Shown here: one piece after another, positions 20,880-30,661 of the stretch
Position numbering within the stretch: the stretch's first letter is position 1
Layout: the number at the start of each line of letters is the position of its first letter
Source: Taxawa tesnikishii (nom. ined.)
Lineage: Eukaryota; Ascomycota; Dothideomycetes; Dothideales
Reading direction: 5' to 3'
Assembly: GCA_030247885.1 (NCBI GenBank)
Contig: JAPDRO010000023.1
Span: 372,001-436,000 of the forward strand
DNA: 64,000 bases
Position numbers and translations under genes: made by a program
Notes under the pieces: model-generated
Databases searched by the model: none
What the model saw: only the letters and a program-made list of their open reading frames with translations
Told to the model about the DNA's origin: nothing

Positions 20880-23800
20880 CTATTCTATATGGTCAACATA
20901 TGCCTTTTCCATGCGCTTTTTCCACCCTCTAAAAGCCCCAACAGATCCTGCCTCCTCCTTCTTATTCCTCTCGAATCCCCCAGCAAGACCCTCATTGCCG
21001 ATTATGCCAACCAGCGGCTGATCGAGAAGGACCAGCGGCACCATACTAACCCTCCCGTGTGCGCACATAAACGGAAACGCACACTTCGCCAACTGCTGGA
21101 TCAGCTCTCTGCATTCCCCCAATGACAGTTTGTCGTTGAACATGACTGCGCTGCGGCACGCACGGGAGTTGAGGAGGTCTAGTATTCCCTCTGGACAATC
21201 ACCTATGGGACGAAGCCACGGGTGTGCGTTGTCTTCTTCTTCTCCTCCTCCTCCTCCTCCTCCTCCTCCTCCTCCTCCTTCTCCTCCTCCTCCTTCTCCT
21301 TCTCCTTCACCACGTAAAGCGCGGTTCCGCTGTGAGGTGGAGGTTTTGGAAGACCATATTTCTGTCCGGAGTAATTCAATTACCAGCTTCGGCTCGATCT
21401 TGCAGCGCTCGACGATACCTGGTGGTAGAGCGCGGACAGTGAGTCTGGATCCTGAGCTCGAGTTGGTGGAAACGAGGCGACTACTTGGTACGGTGGGTGA
21501 AATGATAACATCGTAGAGAATGCCCCAGCGGGCGAACCGCTCTGCGGCTTTCTTGAACGGGTCTACCTCTCCAGTCGATATTTGAAAATGAAGAGGCCTG
21601 TCCAGTGTCACAGCATCAACGAGAGATGTGTGTCCGGTATTTGACTCAGGCTTTAATGAGCTAGCATTCGGTGGTGGTTCGGGTTTGCAGAGCTCTTGTA
21701 GTAGCGATTCTAGGATGACACGCTCGGAAGCGGCGTGCTGGTCCACGACAACAAGGAGCGGTTCGTTGGATGGGTGAGCGCCTGCACTATCCTGGGACTG
21801 CTGAGTCATCTTCAGAAGTATGAACTTGTTGTCTACTTGAGAGACGACCGTGGCAGTAGACAGGCCGGCTTTTGATAGCCGACCTATGCTCCCTTGTACA
21901 CCCCGTGAGAATGACTCACTGATGTTGCTCCGCATGTTTCCAGTAGTCTGTTCATACAGACATAATCTAGAGATACCTCTCTCTGCTTGATTCTCAAAAA
22001 CAGGGTTCTTCCAGTCTGTCATCACCGTATCGAGCAGACCCGACACAGCGCCTATATTTGGTCGAGATTCAGCGGCACGTCTGGTCAGGCTCAAAGACTT
22101 GCCAAAAGTGGACAGAGTCGAGTTTGTGGCAGCAGGCTGCCTTGTGTTCTTGTCGGAAGTCAGACGAGCACCGGGTAGGACAACCCCAGTTCGCGCGTTG
22201 ATGCGATAGAGCTGCCTTGTCTTTGGATCAAGCCACTCTACGATGCTGTCTTCGTCAGGGCTCAATTCAGCTTGCTCAGAATCTGGCGCAGCCGTTTGGG
22301 CGACTGGGATCTCACAAGCATCAAGCACCTCTGAAGTCCGCGATCCGGACAAGTTAGAACCCAATTGACCTGGCAAGATGGGAGGCATTCGAAACCGCAA
22401 GCTTGGACGAGCTTCTAGAGACGAATCATTCACATTTCCCCTCATATGCGGCAATTTCAGGCCTCTGGCTGTACTTGCTCGATCTGGCTTGGTTGAAGAA
22501 CATAGCTTGCTGCTCTTTATCCTGCTCCAGTCGGCGAAGTTTGCACCAAGGACAGTGGAAAAGCTGTCTCTGCTAGCAGGTCCAGGACGTGGTCCCTGTT
22601 TGTTCATGGTCGCTTCGCTCAAAGGTCGGAGTTGGGTGTCGAGCTGAGGGAATGCTCTTGAGGAAGAAGAGGTACTACCGGTTCGCATCGAAGTCGCCCT
22701 TGGCTGACCAGACGTTGTGCTAGGCGACCTTTTCCTCTTCTGCGTCCGCTTCCTTGGGCGGAAGTGATTGGCTTCTAGCCATCGTGTTGCCAAGGCCTCG
22801 AGCATTTCGATAATGCTTCTGAGCTGCGCGTGGTTTTCTGTTTGATCAAGCGAGCCGGGCTTGCGTTGCAAGTTGTTGCCCAGCACGATACGTAGATAAA
22901 ACATCGGCCACCTGTCAACGCCTTTCTTGCCTGGCTTGAGTTGCTGGTTCGTCAAACCGTCTGCTTTATACCTGCGATCACGACTCCTTCGTTCCTTTTC
23001 CGCCTCGTCAGGTTCGGAGTCGCTCTCACAACCGAAGCTGGACAAGCTGAATACGCGATTGATGGTACCATATAGCTCATTGTGGCCGCTCTCCATATCG
23101 TATGGAGAAACTCCGATAGAGATGAATTGTACGTTCCTGGTTGGCGCCGGTTGCAGGGATATCACACCCTTTATTGACATTGACAGGGTTGACGCAGCGG
23201 CGGGCACCCATGTAGATTTTGACTCGGGTGACACGTAACCAGCCTGCACAAGGATACTGTGTATAGTGTTTGGATTTAACGTTTGCTTCTTTAGCTGTTG
23301 GTAATCGGTGTTCCTCTCGGTCAAAGCTGCTGTGAAAGTCTCAGCTCTGCTGTTGATAGTAAAGGCTCTTGAGCTCTCATGAGCATCGCTGGCTTTCACA
23401 TTGACCGGCCGATTCCAAGCGAGCAACAGTGCGACGATGCCGTGTCTGAGAGCCTCCCACTGTTTTTCTGTTTGCGACTGCTCGTTCGCGATCAACGCAC
23501 GCTGTTTGACTCTCACGGGCATATTGCCAAACAAATCCCTAACAGTGACCCTGGTGCCATGTTTGGGAGATCGGACAAGCTCATGTTGTAGTGGTGCTGG
23601 TATCAACCGGGAGATCGGCTTCGACCTGTGTATGGTCAAGGTATTGTGAGAGTTGTGCTGCCAGTGGTGCGACGTTATTGTGAGAAGCGAAAGCGCAGCA
23701 ACGGCAGGTAAAAATGTGCCATGGCCTCCATGAAGCTCCGAGGGCTGCGAGCTTGCATACTTGGAAGTGTGGTACATGCGACCCAAGCCTCCGGTTTCCC

Positions 23801-24038
23801 GGAACTCCAAAGGAGAGACACCTAGACCATCATCCTCTACCACGCAGCTGCCCCGACCAAAGTTGACCTGGATTTCTATCCTGGAGGCTTGGGCGTCTAG
23901 AGAGTTCTCGATCAGCCCGAAGACGACGTTGACCAAGTTGGTGATCGTGATCGATGATTTGATCTGAGCGACCACGGTCTCTGGAAGAGGGAGGATTGCG
24001 GTCGAGCCATGACCTTTTTCCGGTTGGCTAGTGGCCAT
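20880..24038 (-). CDS. MLH3: DNA mismatch repair protein Mlh3 (MutL homolog)
   Basis: MutL-family ATPase and endonuclease subunit, partner of Mlh1, acting in meiotic crossover resolution and mismatch repair. The frame is open from 24158, but the family start is ATG 24038 (MATSQPEKG), giving 1052 residues. N-terminal GHKL ATPase motifs are seen: LIENSLDA, VEDDGLGV, GRMYHTSK and HGTRVTVRDLFGNMPVR. The middle is a long disordered linker. The C-terminal domain has the endonuclease metal motif DQHAASERVILE and CAFPFMCAHGRVSMVPL; the last matches the family zinc-binding HGRP motif except for Val in place of Pro. An unusual Glu/Gly tract from a triplet repeat (plus strand about 21231-21308) lies between these two. 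No intron is needed. Confidence 0.94.
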   Translation of the reverse strand: MATSQPEKGHGSTAILPLPETVVAQIKSSITITNLVNVVFGLIENSLDAQASRIEIQVNFGRGSCVVEDDGLGVSPLEFRETGGLGRMYHTSKYASSQPSELHGGHGTFLPAVAALSLLTITSHHWQHNSHNTLTIHRSKPISRLIPAPLQHELVRSPKHGTRVTVRDLFGNMPVRVKQRALIANEQSQTEKQWEALRHGIVALLLAWNRPVNVKASDAHESSRAFTINSRAETFTAALTERNTDYQQLKKQTLNPNTIHSILVQAGYVSPESKSTWVPAAASTLSMSIKGVISLQPAPTRNVQFISIGVSPYDMESGHNELYGTINRVFSLSSFGCESDSEPDEAEKERRSRDRRYKADGLTNQQLKPGKKGVDRWPMFYLRIVLGNNLQRKPGSLDQTENHAQLRSIIEMLEALATRWLEANHFRPRKRTQKRKRSPSTTSGQPRATSMRTGSTSSSSRAFPQLDTQLRPLSEATMNKQGPRPGPASRDSFSTVLGANFADWSRIKSSKLCSSTKPDRASTARGLKLPHMRGNVNDSSLEARPSLRFRMPPILPGQLGSNLSGSRTSEVLDACEIPVAQTAAPDSEQAELSPDEDSIVEWLDPKTRQLYRINARTGVVLPGARLTSDKNTRQPAATNSTLSTFGKSLSLTRRAAESRPNIGAVSGLLDTVMTDWKNPVFENQAERGISRLCLYEQTTGNMRSNISESFSRGVQGSIGRLSKAGLSTATVVSQVDNKFILLKMTQQSQDSAGAHPSNEPLLVVVDQHAASERVILESLLQELCKPEPPPNASSLKPESNTGHTSLVDAVTLDRPLHFQISTGEVDPFKKAAERFARWGILYDVIISPTVPSSRLVSTNSSSGSRLTVRALPPGIVERCKIEPKLVIELLRTEIWSSKTSTSQRNRALRGEGEGEGGGGEGGGGGGGGGGGGEEEDNAHPWLRPIGDCPEGILDLLNSRACRSAVMFNDKLSLGECRELIQQLAKCAFPFMCAHGRVSMVPLVLLDQPLVGIIGNEGLAGGFERNKKEEAGSVGAFRGWKKRMEKAYVDHIE
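21231..21308. repeat. TCC/TCT trinucleotide repeat inside MLH3
   Basis: Nearly pure pyrimidine tract on the plus strand of TCC and TCT units, read in the MLH3 frame as Gly and Glu (about 25 residues). It preserves the frame. Confidence 0.92.
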
Positions 24039-24759
24039 TCGCCAGAGAAGAAGAAGGTAGAAGCCCTTAACGCAGGTGATGTTGTTCCGCAACTCAGGGC
24101 GGTTGCCACGTCTGCTCACGTCTCTGTTTCGAACGATCGCGGGGCATTGAAATTGCACTTTGCGTGGAATCCGACTCTAGTCAGGAGCATACACGTTCGA
24201 TTAAATGGTAGAAGATGCAGACGATGGAATGGGACGAAGCCAGCAGTGACGTCGCTTAGTGGCAAAACCCCCTACACGAAGGGCGATAACGAGCCGCAAC
24301 GGGTTAGCGTTGTACTTTAACTTGCCGCTTGCTGTAAATAAACCGTTCTGCGTTCCGGACGACAAGGCTATACGATTGATGCTCTTTTGATGGAATGATA
24401 AGATGAGGACACTATGAGGATCTGAAGGGCCGGAACGGGTTGCTGGTTATATCTGTTATGTCAACTTCAGTAAAACATCATCCTACACTGCCTCCCAAGC
24501 TGTACTTCTGCCCTGCTTTCAGATCATACCAACAATTGAAGATCCTATGAGAACACCTTGGTACGTCAATATAAGAGGACCACTATACGTAGCGGACAAT
24601 ATGTGCAACATCACAATCCCCAAAACAGTGCTGTACCGTCCAATTCCTTCGGGTATCTGCCTGGCTGTAATGCCCCAACGCCGCCCAATTCAACACTCGA
24701 GAACGCTCTGGTATATAGCACTCGCTGCCCTCTACCGCCATCGGGCCCGCGACTTTCCT
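24039..24759. other. Intergenic, MLH3 promoter and IMA1 3' flank
   Basis: The MLH3 frame continues upstream to 24158 but that extension has no family similarity. Nothing else recognised. Confidence 0.5.
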
Positions 24760-26754
24760 TCAAAACCCCACTTTCTGCAACAACCGCCCAAACAGCGTCG
24801 GATCTCTGACTCCAGCTACCAATACCGCCAACACCGCAAGTGCACCTGCGAGAAGTACGGACTTGGTAGTATTCACAGGGCCCGCACCCGCTACTGCCTC
24901 TCCACCGCCACCCTTCCTCTCCTCTCCCATCTGCACCGCCGGCACCGCATCATCTGCTATCTTGATACTGGAGGTGAACATATCTTCTAATCCCGTTCCC
25001 TGCTTCGCCGCGTCCAGATCGCTCTTGAGCGTCCACTTTGACTCGCGAAACTCGAAGTTGCGGCCCTTATTCCTATCCTCATAGCTGGTAGTAGTGGCGA
25101 CATGGTGTTTTGGTATCGCGATAGATGCCTCGGGCTTCTTGGCACTGTCTTGGAACGCTAAACCCATCTGCTTGAAAAAGTCCCGCTGCTGAGACAGGGG
25201 CGTAGGTTTGAATACCGGTGCTGGTGGCCTCACGATCTTGTGCGCAGGCGCGAGCGGCGCGGGAGGGAGGTGGCCGCGGAAGGGTGAAGGCTCGACGAGC
25301 GGTTTTGCTAGTGGCGCTGGGGAGGAAGCCCATGATGCGCCAAGCTTTGGAGTAGGTTGAATGGCAGAGTGAAGGCCTGCCATGGAGTGCAGACCTTGTG
25401 GTGGTTGTGGTTCCCAGTCCATGTCGTCGGCATGAGATCCAGTTCCGGTTGCCGAATATGGTGGGCTGCCGGGTTTAGTGGTTGCTGTGGAGGGCGATGG
25501 TTGGTCTCGTGAGCGCAATGGCGCCAGATTCGCGATAGGGAAGTGCTTGAGGGGTGGCGAGGAGCGTTCGCGTAGTACAGAGTTCGCAGGCCGGGATGAG
25601 GGCATACTCGTGAAGGTCTCTGTCGGGTATTCGAAGCTATCGGGTTCCACCAAGGGAACATCGCTTTCTTTCAGATTAAGCTTCGTTTGATGAAGTGTGA
25701 CGATGCGCTGGGAAGCGAGGGTAGTCAGGAAGAGGAAGACCAACATGCCCATGTGCACTCCCCTCGTCGCAGTTTCGCCCAAGTCCGCATGGTGCTCGAT
25801 ATACCACCACGCAATACCTCTCAACCCGATGATGACCAGCTGCATACGTATATAGTCGCCCAATCCAAGCATCTTGCTTCTCTTTCCTTTCATAGTAGTC
25901 ATCTTCTCTTTCAGTGCGGGGTTCCACCAGATCAAGGATGCCTGAAGTAACAATGATTTGACGATAAGGTCGTTGAAGAGGTCCCCGCATCCTGGCCCAA
26001 GACGGCGGGCTGAGATACCCTTGACCACGCAGCCAATGATCATGAGAGGTTCCAACTTCACCTCACTTGGCTCTGAGTCCGCCATCATCCCGAATGCGCC
26101 AAATCCGTGCCAGATTGCTTGAATGAAGACGCTGGTCCACCAAGCCCAAGCGGCGAGTTTGAGGAAGAGTGACAGGAACGGCCTGTTGTTGTAGCGAAGC
26201 GTACCGCTCTGTTTTGAGCGTTCGAGATTTTTCTGTAGCATATCCGCCTGCACAATGTATTTGGTCTTCCTCATGCGCTCCTGCACTCTCGGCGCGCATT
26301 GTCTGCAGACCTGTGGGTAGCGGCGCTCCAGCTCTTTACGGTATTCTGGATAGTTCGCGACGAACTTGTCGTATTCGGGATGCCTTTCGTCTGGGAGGTA
26401 TTCAGCTAGCACTGTGGCTAGAAGGTGTTGGTTCTTGAGGCAGGCCTGGCAGAAGAGCTGATCGTCCGTGATGTTGCCGGTAGGTGAGGCGCTCTTGTCG
26501 CGGGCAAACGCGAAGCTCTCAGTGGGTTCTTTGATTGGAGTAGCAGGCACATCTGCGATATCACCGTTCTGGGATGTGTTAGCGCTTTCCTGCAATAACA
26601 GATGCGAACGCAGACAGCAAGAGCATACCTTGTCAAGGTAGTTAGTCGCCTCGCACTGCTGGCAAGTAAATTGCCTTGTCTTACCATCCTTCGCGTACGG
26701 AGACCGGCCACCGCAGTAGAAGCAAGAGAGGCGCTTGGTAAGAAGAGGAGGCAT
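24760..26754 (-). CDS. ima1: Ima1-type inner nuclear membrane protein (Samp1/TMEM201 family)
   Basis: Integral inner nuclear membrane protein that links chromatin or the LINC complex to the envelope in fission yeast and animals. Exons 26754-26629 and 26568-24760; the 60-base intron keeps the frame open, so it is easily overlooked; removing it gives TNYLDKNGDIADVPA, the family consensus. Product 644 residues. The N-terminal Ima1 domain has four CxxC pairs (CFYC, CQQC, CQAC, CRQC) that probably bind zinc. Then come several hydrophobic segments (around FLKLAAWAWWTSVFIQAIW, LEPLMIIGCVV, MQLVIIGLRGIAWWYI, MGMLVFLFLTTLAS), a long Pro/Ser-rich stretch, and a final membrane segment (SVLLAGALAVLAVLVAG). 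Start taken at ATG 26754, preceded by TTCCACC. Confidence 0.9.
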   Translation of the reverse strand: MPPLLTKRLSCFYCGGRSPYAKDGKTRQFTCQQCEATNYLDKVCSCCLRSHLLLQESANTSQNGDIADVPATPIKEPTESFAFARDKSASPTGNITDDQLFCQACLKNQHLLATVLAEYLPDERHPEYDKFVANYPEYRKELERRYPQVCRQCAPRVQERMRKTKYIVQADMLQKNLERSKQSGTLRYNNRPFLSLFLKLAAWAWWTSVFIQAIWHGFGAFGMMADSEPSEVKLEPLMIIGCVVKGISARRLGPGCGDLFNDLIVKSLLLQASLIWWNPALKEKMTTMKGKRSKMLGLGDYIRMQLVIIGLRGIAWWYIEHHADLGETATRGVHMGMLVFLFLTTLASQRIVTLHQTKLNLKESDVPLVEPDSFEYPTETFTSMPSSRPANSVLRERSSPPLKHFPIANLAPLRSRDQPSPSTATTKPGSPPYSATGTGSHADDMDWEPQPPQGLHSMAGLHSAIQPTPKLGASWASSPAPLAKPLVEPSPFRGHLPPAPLAPAHKIVRPPAPVFKPTPLSQQRDFFKQMGLAFQDSAKKPEASIAIPKHHVATTTSYEDRNKGRNFEFRESKWTLKSDLDAAKQGTGLEDMFTSSIKIADDAVPAVQMGEERKGGGGEAVAGAGPVNTTKSVLLAGALAVLAVLVAGVRDPTLFGRLLQKVGF

Positions 26755-28134
26755 GGTGGAAGGCAACGAAGGTATAGGAAGTTCTCTGGTCCCGGAGTTA
26801 AAGTGGGCTTAAGTATCCGGTATCAACAGGCAAGAATTGATCGACTGTGATACTTTATTGCTATGTCATTGCGAGAGAAGGAGAGTTAGTTGAGGAGAAG
26901 GAGCGAGCGACCAGGAAAGCTCTCTTTTGGTATCTATCTCCACCGCGTGCGTCAACTGCCTCTATTGTTTATTGTCAGTCGCGCTTTCACCGCGAAGCTC
27001 ACCCACGACTTCACTTCCAGCCTCGCCAAGCCGCCAAAGTTGATCCCTGCACACAGCGGCCCCTCTAGGATGACTATACCTCACGCTTTCGTTGTGACCA
27101 CGTACTATCTGCTTACACGATACTATTGCAATTCCCACAGCATCGCGGCAGTAGTTCTGTGTGTGTACGAAGCTTGAAAGGATGCCTTTGCTTGCTGCCC
27201 ACTTAGTGAAGGCCGGTTCTACGACAAAGAAAGCACAGTAAGCTAGAAAGACTACACCCTACGTGAAAACCATTTCGATTTGCAATAGTAGATTATAATC
27301 ATTGGAACAGTAAGTGCGACTTCTCTCCGTTATGTTGTCCTCTTCGACAGGGATCCGTAAAAGAAGGTAGTAGGTGATGCTCTTAAGACACAGTTGCAGT
27401 TCAATCATTGCTATTTCAAGGCAACAGTGTGACTGGGCCTCTATGCTTGTTAGGCTTCTCAGGACGACAATCGCTCTACTGGTCATAACCCCGGAGGGCG
27501 CCTCAGATGGTTGAAGCAGATTAGGGCATCAAGAAGGCTAAGACCAACGTAGAACTAATGTCGAAGGAGATCTAGTGTTGAAGTGGATATAGGCCTAGCG
27601 TAGAAACGACTTGCACTGGTGGCAGTGGCTCGTCATTACTAAAGATGCTGCTATTGAAACGTCATATAAGATTATACTTGCGTGACTGTATGCATGTAGG
27701 GCCTCTAGACTGTCAATACAGCTTGACACTTGAGCATCCTGTTGCATATGTCGAAAGAAGTTCGACTTGCAATAGTAGCTTAGTTCATCGTTGCTGACAC
27801 ACCATGAGGATACTCAGATGTGTTCGAATTTATCACAGTCCAAACCAGAGATACCTCCAAACGTCGAAAGGATCTTCGCACTGAAGCAGACATGATTTTA
27901 GCATACAGAGATGAGTTCGAGTTGTAACAGCAGCACATCATTACCGCAAACATTACCGCAGGGCCCAGCCAACCGATCGATCAACCAATCACAAGCCGGA
28001 TTCGCCGCCCTCGTTTGCGAAAGTCCGCGAACTCTCAACTCCCAATCCCAAGAAAGTCTCCATGCCAGTATCTCAAGGTTATATCGCGCATTTCGCCAGT
28101 CCCCCTCTTCCTCGTTCACCACATCTCTACCGAG
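26755..28134. other. Long intergenic stretch with dispersed degenerate repeat
   Basis: About 1.4 kb between divergent genes Ima1 and uL24m. It appears less GC-rich than the coding parts. Four diverged copies of a unit around TTCGACTTGCAATAGTAG lie at about 27274, 27604, 27761 and 27916, same strand. No open frame with recognisable features. Confidence 0.5.
27274..27945 (+). repeat. Four diverged copies of a ~30-base motif
   Basis: Copies begin near 27274 (TTCGATTTGCAATAGTAG), 27604 (AACGACTTGCACTGGTGGC), 27761 (TTCGACTTGCAATAGTAG) and 27916 (TTCGAGTTGTAACAGCAG), each followed by a variant of TTCATCATTG. Spacing is about 330, 157 and 155 bases. This could be an old satellite or decayed insertion; no terminal repeats or coding parts seen. 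Confidence 0.45.
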
Positions 28135-29247
28135 ATGCAGAAGATTAAACAACGTACCGCTGCCGCGGTACGGCAAGCAGCCCGCCGCAAGGACCGCGCA
28201 GCAGCGATCAAACAGTCAGAAGAACGCTGGTCATCGAACAACCAAGCGGTCATGCAGCGGAGGGTGCAAGCGCAGTTCTTCAGAGGCGAACGAAAGCAAC
28301 GGCGCGAGGACTATGAAGCTGGCAGACTGGCACCCAGGCGCGACGTTGGCGAATTCGGCGAGAAATACGGAACGCTCGATCAGGTTCTTCTGCAGAATGT
28401 CGAAAAGCACGGAAGGGATCAGATAGAATGGTGGCCGATTAGGGAAGGTGATAGAGTGGTCGTTCTCAAGGGCAGAGATGCGGGAAAAATCGGTCAAGTC
28501 ACGACTGTCAACAAGGATGCTGTCACGGTGAATGTGTGGGGATTGAATCAGGTATGGTTGCTCGCTATACACACAGCTGGATAAACTTCTAATCCACATC
28601 CAGGCCGAATTCTTCGCTCCAGAGTACCTGCGACAGGAAGGCCATAACCTTCAACCCATCAGCACATTCACACTACCCGTATCCTTGAAAGACGTCAAAC
28701 TCGTCTACACACCCGGGACCCCGAAACCAGGATCCCCAAAGACGTGGTCATCGACAAGCTTGAACCGACCAACAAGTTCAACGCACAAAACATGAAACTG
28801 CGCCCTGTGGACGATTGGGACCGCAAGATCCCCGGTCTAAACCTCATAATCCCGTGGCCGGAAAAGGGCGAACCGGAACACCAAGACCACGACTCCGACA
28901 CCCTGCGTATCAACGTTGATGAAGTGACAGAACGACCCGTGTTGCTGCAGCCGCCAATGCCGCCCAGTGTGATTGATGAGCTAAGAAACAAGTACAGTGT
29001 GTTCAGGAAGCGCCACGATCCGGATTACGTGGCGAGGAAGGAGAGGTTCGAGGGAGCGGAGGGATCGAGGAAGAGGGCATTGGCAAGGAGTGCGATGACG
29101 CCGATGCAGGAACTGAAGGAAAAGAGGATGGCGGAGAAGGCGACGAGGGGAGAGCCGGAGCTGAGCGAGGAGCAATTGGCGAGGATAGGAGAGGTCATGG
29201 CGATGGAGAGGATGGACAAAGAGAAGAACGCGGCGCAGAAGGATTGA
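28135..29247 (+). CDS. mrpl40: Mitochondrial large-subunit ribosomal protein uL24m (KOW), one frame change
   Basis: 54S mitoribosomal protein of the uL24 family. Exons 28135-28551 and 28604-29247; 52-base intron. A basic helical N-terminus is followed by the KOW domain (about residues 100-140: REGDRVVVLKGRDAGKIGQV) and a long fungal C-terminal extension with PEYLRQEG, RLRPVDDWDRKIPGLN-like and WPEKGEPE segments, ending in a Lys/Glu-rich helix. After LKDVKLVYTP the reading must move to another frame to give RDPETRIPKDVVIDKLEPTN; one base is missing, best at a run of three C (28712-28714). With it the CDS is 1062 bases, 353 residues. Convergent with ALG14 (135 bases between stops). Confidence 0.9.
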
Positions 29248-29382
29248 TTTCACAACACATTACAAGCATGGGTATGGTTTGGCAGCGTTTCAAGAGCGTT
29301 TTGTACAGTATTGTACCATTATCCAGCTTGCCATGTGTCGACAGAAGGCTGTGTAGACTTGTCCAGCCACTGAGCGGGCGCT

Positions 29383-30219
29383 CTAGACCAAGACACCCAG
29401 ATACTCCCCTCTTCCGCCCACCCCGTCCAGCTGCTCCCATTGCACCAGAAACCGATCTACTACTTGACACAGCAGTTTCCCGCTGAGACTCAGCTTCTTG
29501 ACCCGCGCCCAGCTCTCCACATACACCGTACGCATCTTCCCTCTCGTATTGCACTGATCCATATTGAAGAACCGCAAAATCAGCGACGCGAGAACCACAA
29601 TCGTCGCCGTCGCGGGTCCATTCGTCAATATCAGATCCGGATACGAGTCCCGCGCCGTTCGTATCTCCAAGCCGTCCACATCCTTCGATCCCTTTGCGCC
29701 CTTCGAGACCGCATTACGCTCGGGCAGACAGAGCAACTGCAGACATTCCCACAGACAGTTCAGTGCAGACACGGGTGTAGTGAGCAAGCTCTGGTGTATC
29801 CTCCTAGCCCTGGGCACCATCACAATCGTCCAAGTTCCGACTTCTTTCCCTCCGTATCGGGCTGCGGCCTCCTCCTCGAACTCCCGCGCTCGGGCTGCGC
29901 TGAAGGCGTCGCCGGAGCTGACGACCCAAGTGCGGTGGGTGTAGCGGCGCCAGTTCAGGGTCGCCGAAGCCTTGTCCTTGTCACCGTTCGATTGGACGGC
30001 TTTGCGAGGCCAGATGGCGTTCCGGAGCATGGATAGCATTTCCGCCGTGTGTCCTCCGCTGCCGAGTACGATGAGCAGGTGTGCGGGATCGCCTCGTTTT
30101 CGGGGTCGGGGTGGTCCGCGGTAGGCTGGAAGGATGGAGATGAGGCGGAGAGTGCCAAACAGGAGGGCAGTGACGGATAGAGCCAAGAGGACCTGGAGGA
30201 CTACCATTGCTGAGCCCAT
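29383..30219 (-). CDS. ALG14: Alg14, membrane subunit of UDP-GlcNAc transferase
   Basis: With Alg13 adds the second GlcNAc to dolichol-PP-GlcNAc in N-glycan assembly, on the cytosolic ER face; Alg14 anchors the catalytic Alg13. The 278-residue protein starts with a membrane segment (residues about 4-28, MVVLQVLLALSVTALLFGTL), then LIVLGSGGHTAEML, the Gly-rich loop of the GT-B fold, RTWVVSSGDAFSA, VPRARRIHQS and LILTNGPATATIVV, the donor-side motif. It ends YVESWARVKKLSLSGKLL and EYLGVLV, the C-terminus that contacts Alg13. The frame extends to 30249 through a TTG, but ATG 30219 is the plausible start. Length is usual for filamentous fungi. No frame problem. Confidence 0.95.
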   Translation of the reverse strand: MGSAMVVLQVLLALSVTALLFGTLRLISILPAYRGPPRPRKRGDPAHLLIVLGSGGHTAEMLSMLRNAIWPRKAVQSNGDKDKASATLNWRRYTHRTWVVSSGDAFSAARAREFEEEAAARYGGKEVGTWTIVMVPRARRIHQSLLTTPVSALNCLWECLQLLCLPERNAVSKGAKGSKDVDGLEIRTARDSYPDLILTNGPATATIVVLASLILRFFNMDQCNTRGKMRTVYVESWARVKKLSLSGKLLCQVVDRFLVQWEQLDGVGGRGEYLGVLV

Positions 30220-30661
30220 TGTGCTGGGGTTCCGGATGAGAGAAATCAAGGGAAGGTCAATAAGAGTAGAGAGGGTGTTGGATCATGACCCGCAATAGGC
30301 CTTCTGAATTCCGGTCATAGCATCGTATGGCACTGTCTGTGAGAATGGAAACGTGTTATGTCTACCACATCCATGCTGCAGAACATTGAAGGGACGTTAT
30401 ATAATAGACGTGGGGAGTGGACAGGTCTTGGCATTTTCACATGTCAACATGGAAGTAAAGGGTTGCCGGTAGGCACTTGAGCAACTCACATGCTCTTCAC
30501 TTGAGCTTAAAGTAGGGTAAAGAAGGGCACGAAAACTAGTATACAGAAAGTCGAAACTCATCCTACTCTAAATTACATCTAATGGGAAGGCGTATAACTC
30601 CCGTCTATACAGCAACGCCAATCAGACAGTTTTGCCGCCCAGGTTTCTTTTAAGTCTACCT
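30220..30661. other. Intergenic
   Basis: ALG14 promoter and 3' flank of the FAD oxidoreductase gene; nothing recognised. Confidence 0.5.

Noticed and set aside
21130-21516. Plus-strand frame with a long Pro or Leu run
   Set aside because: It is the antisense of the MLH3 triplet repeat, not a proline-rich or membrane protein.
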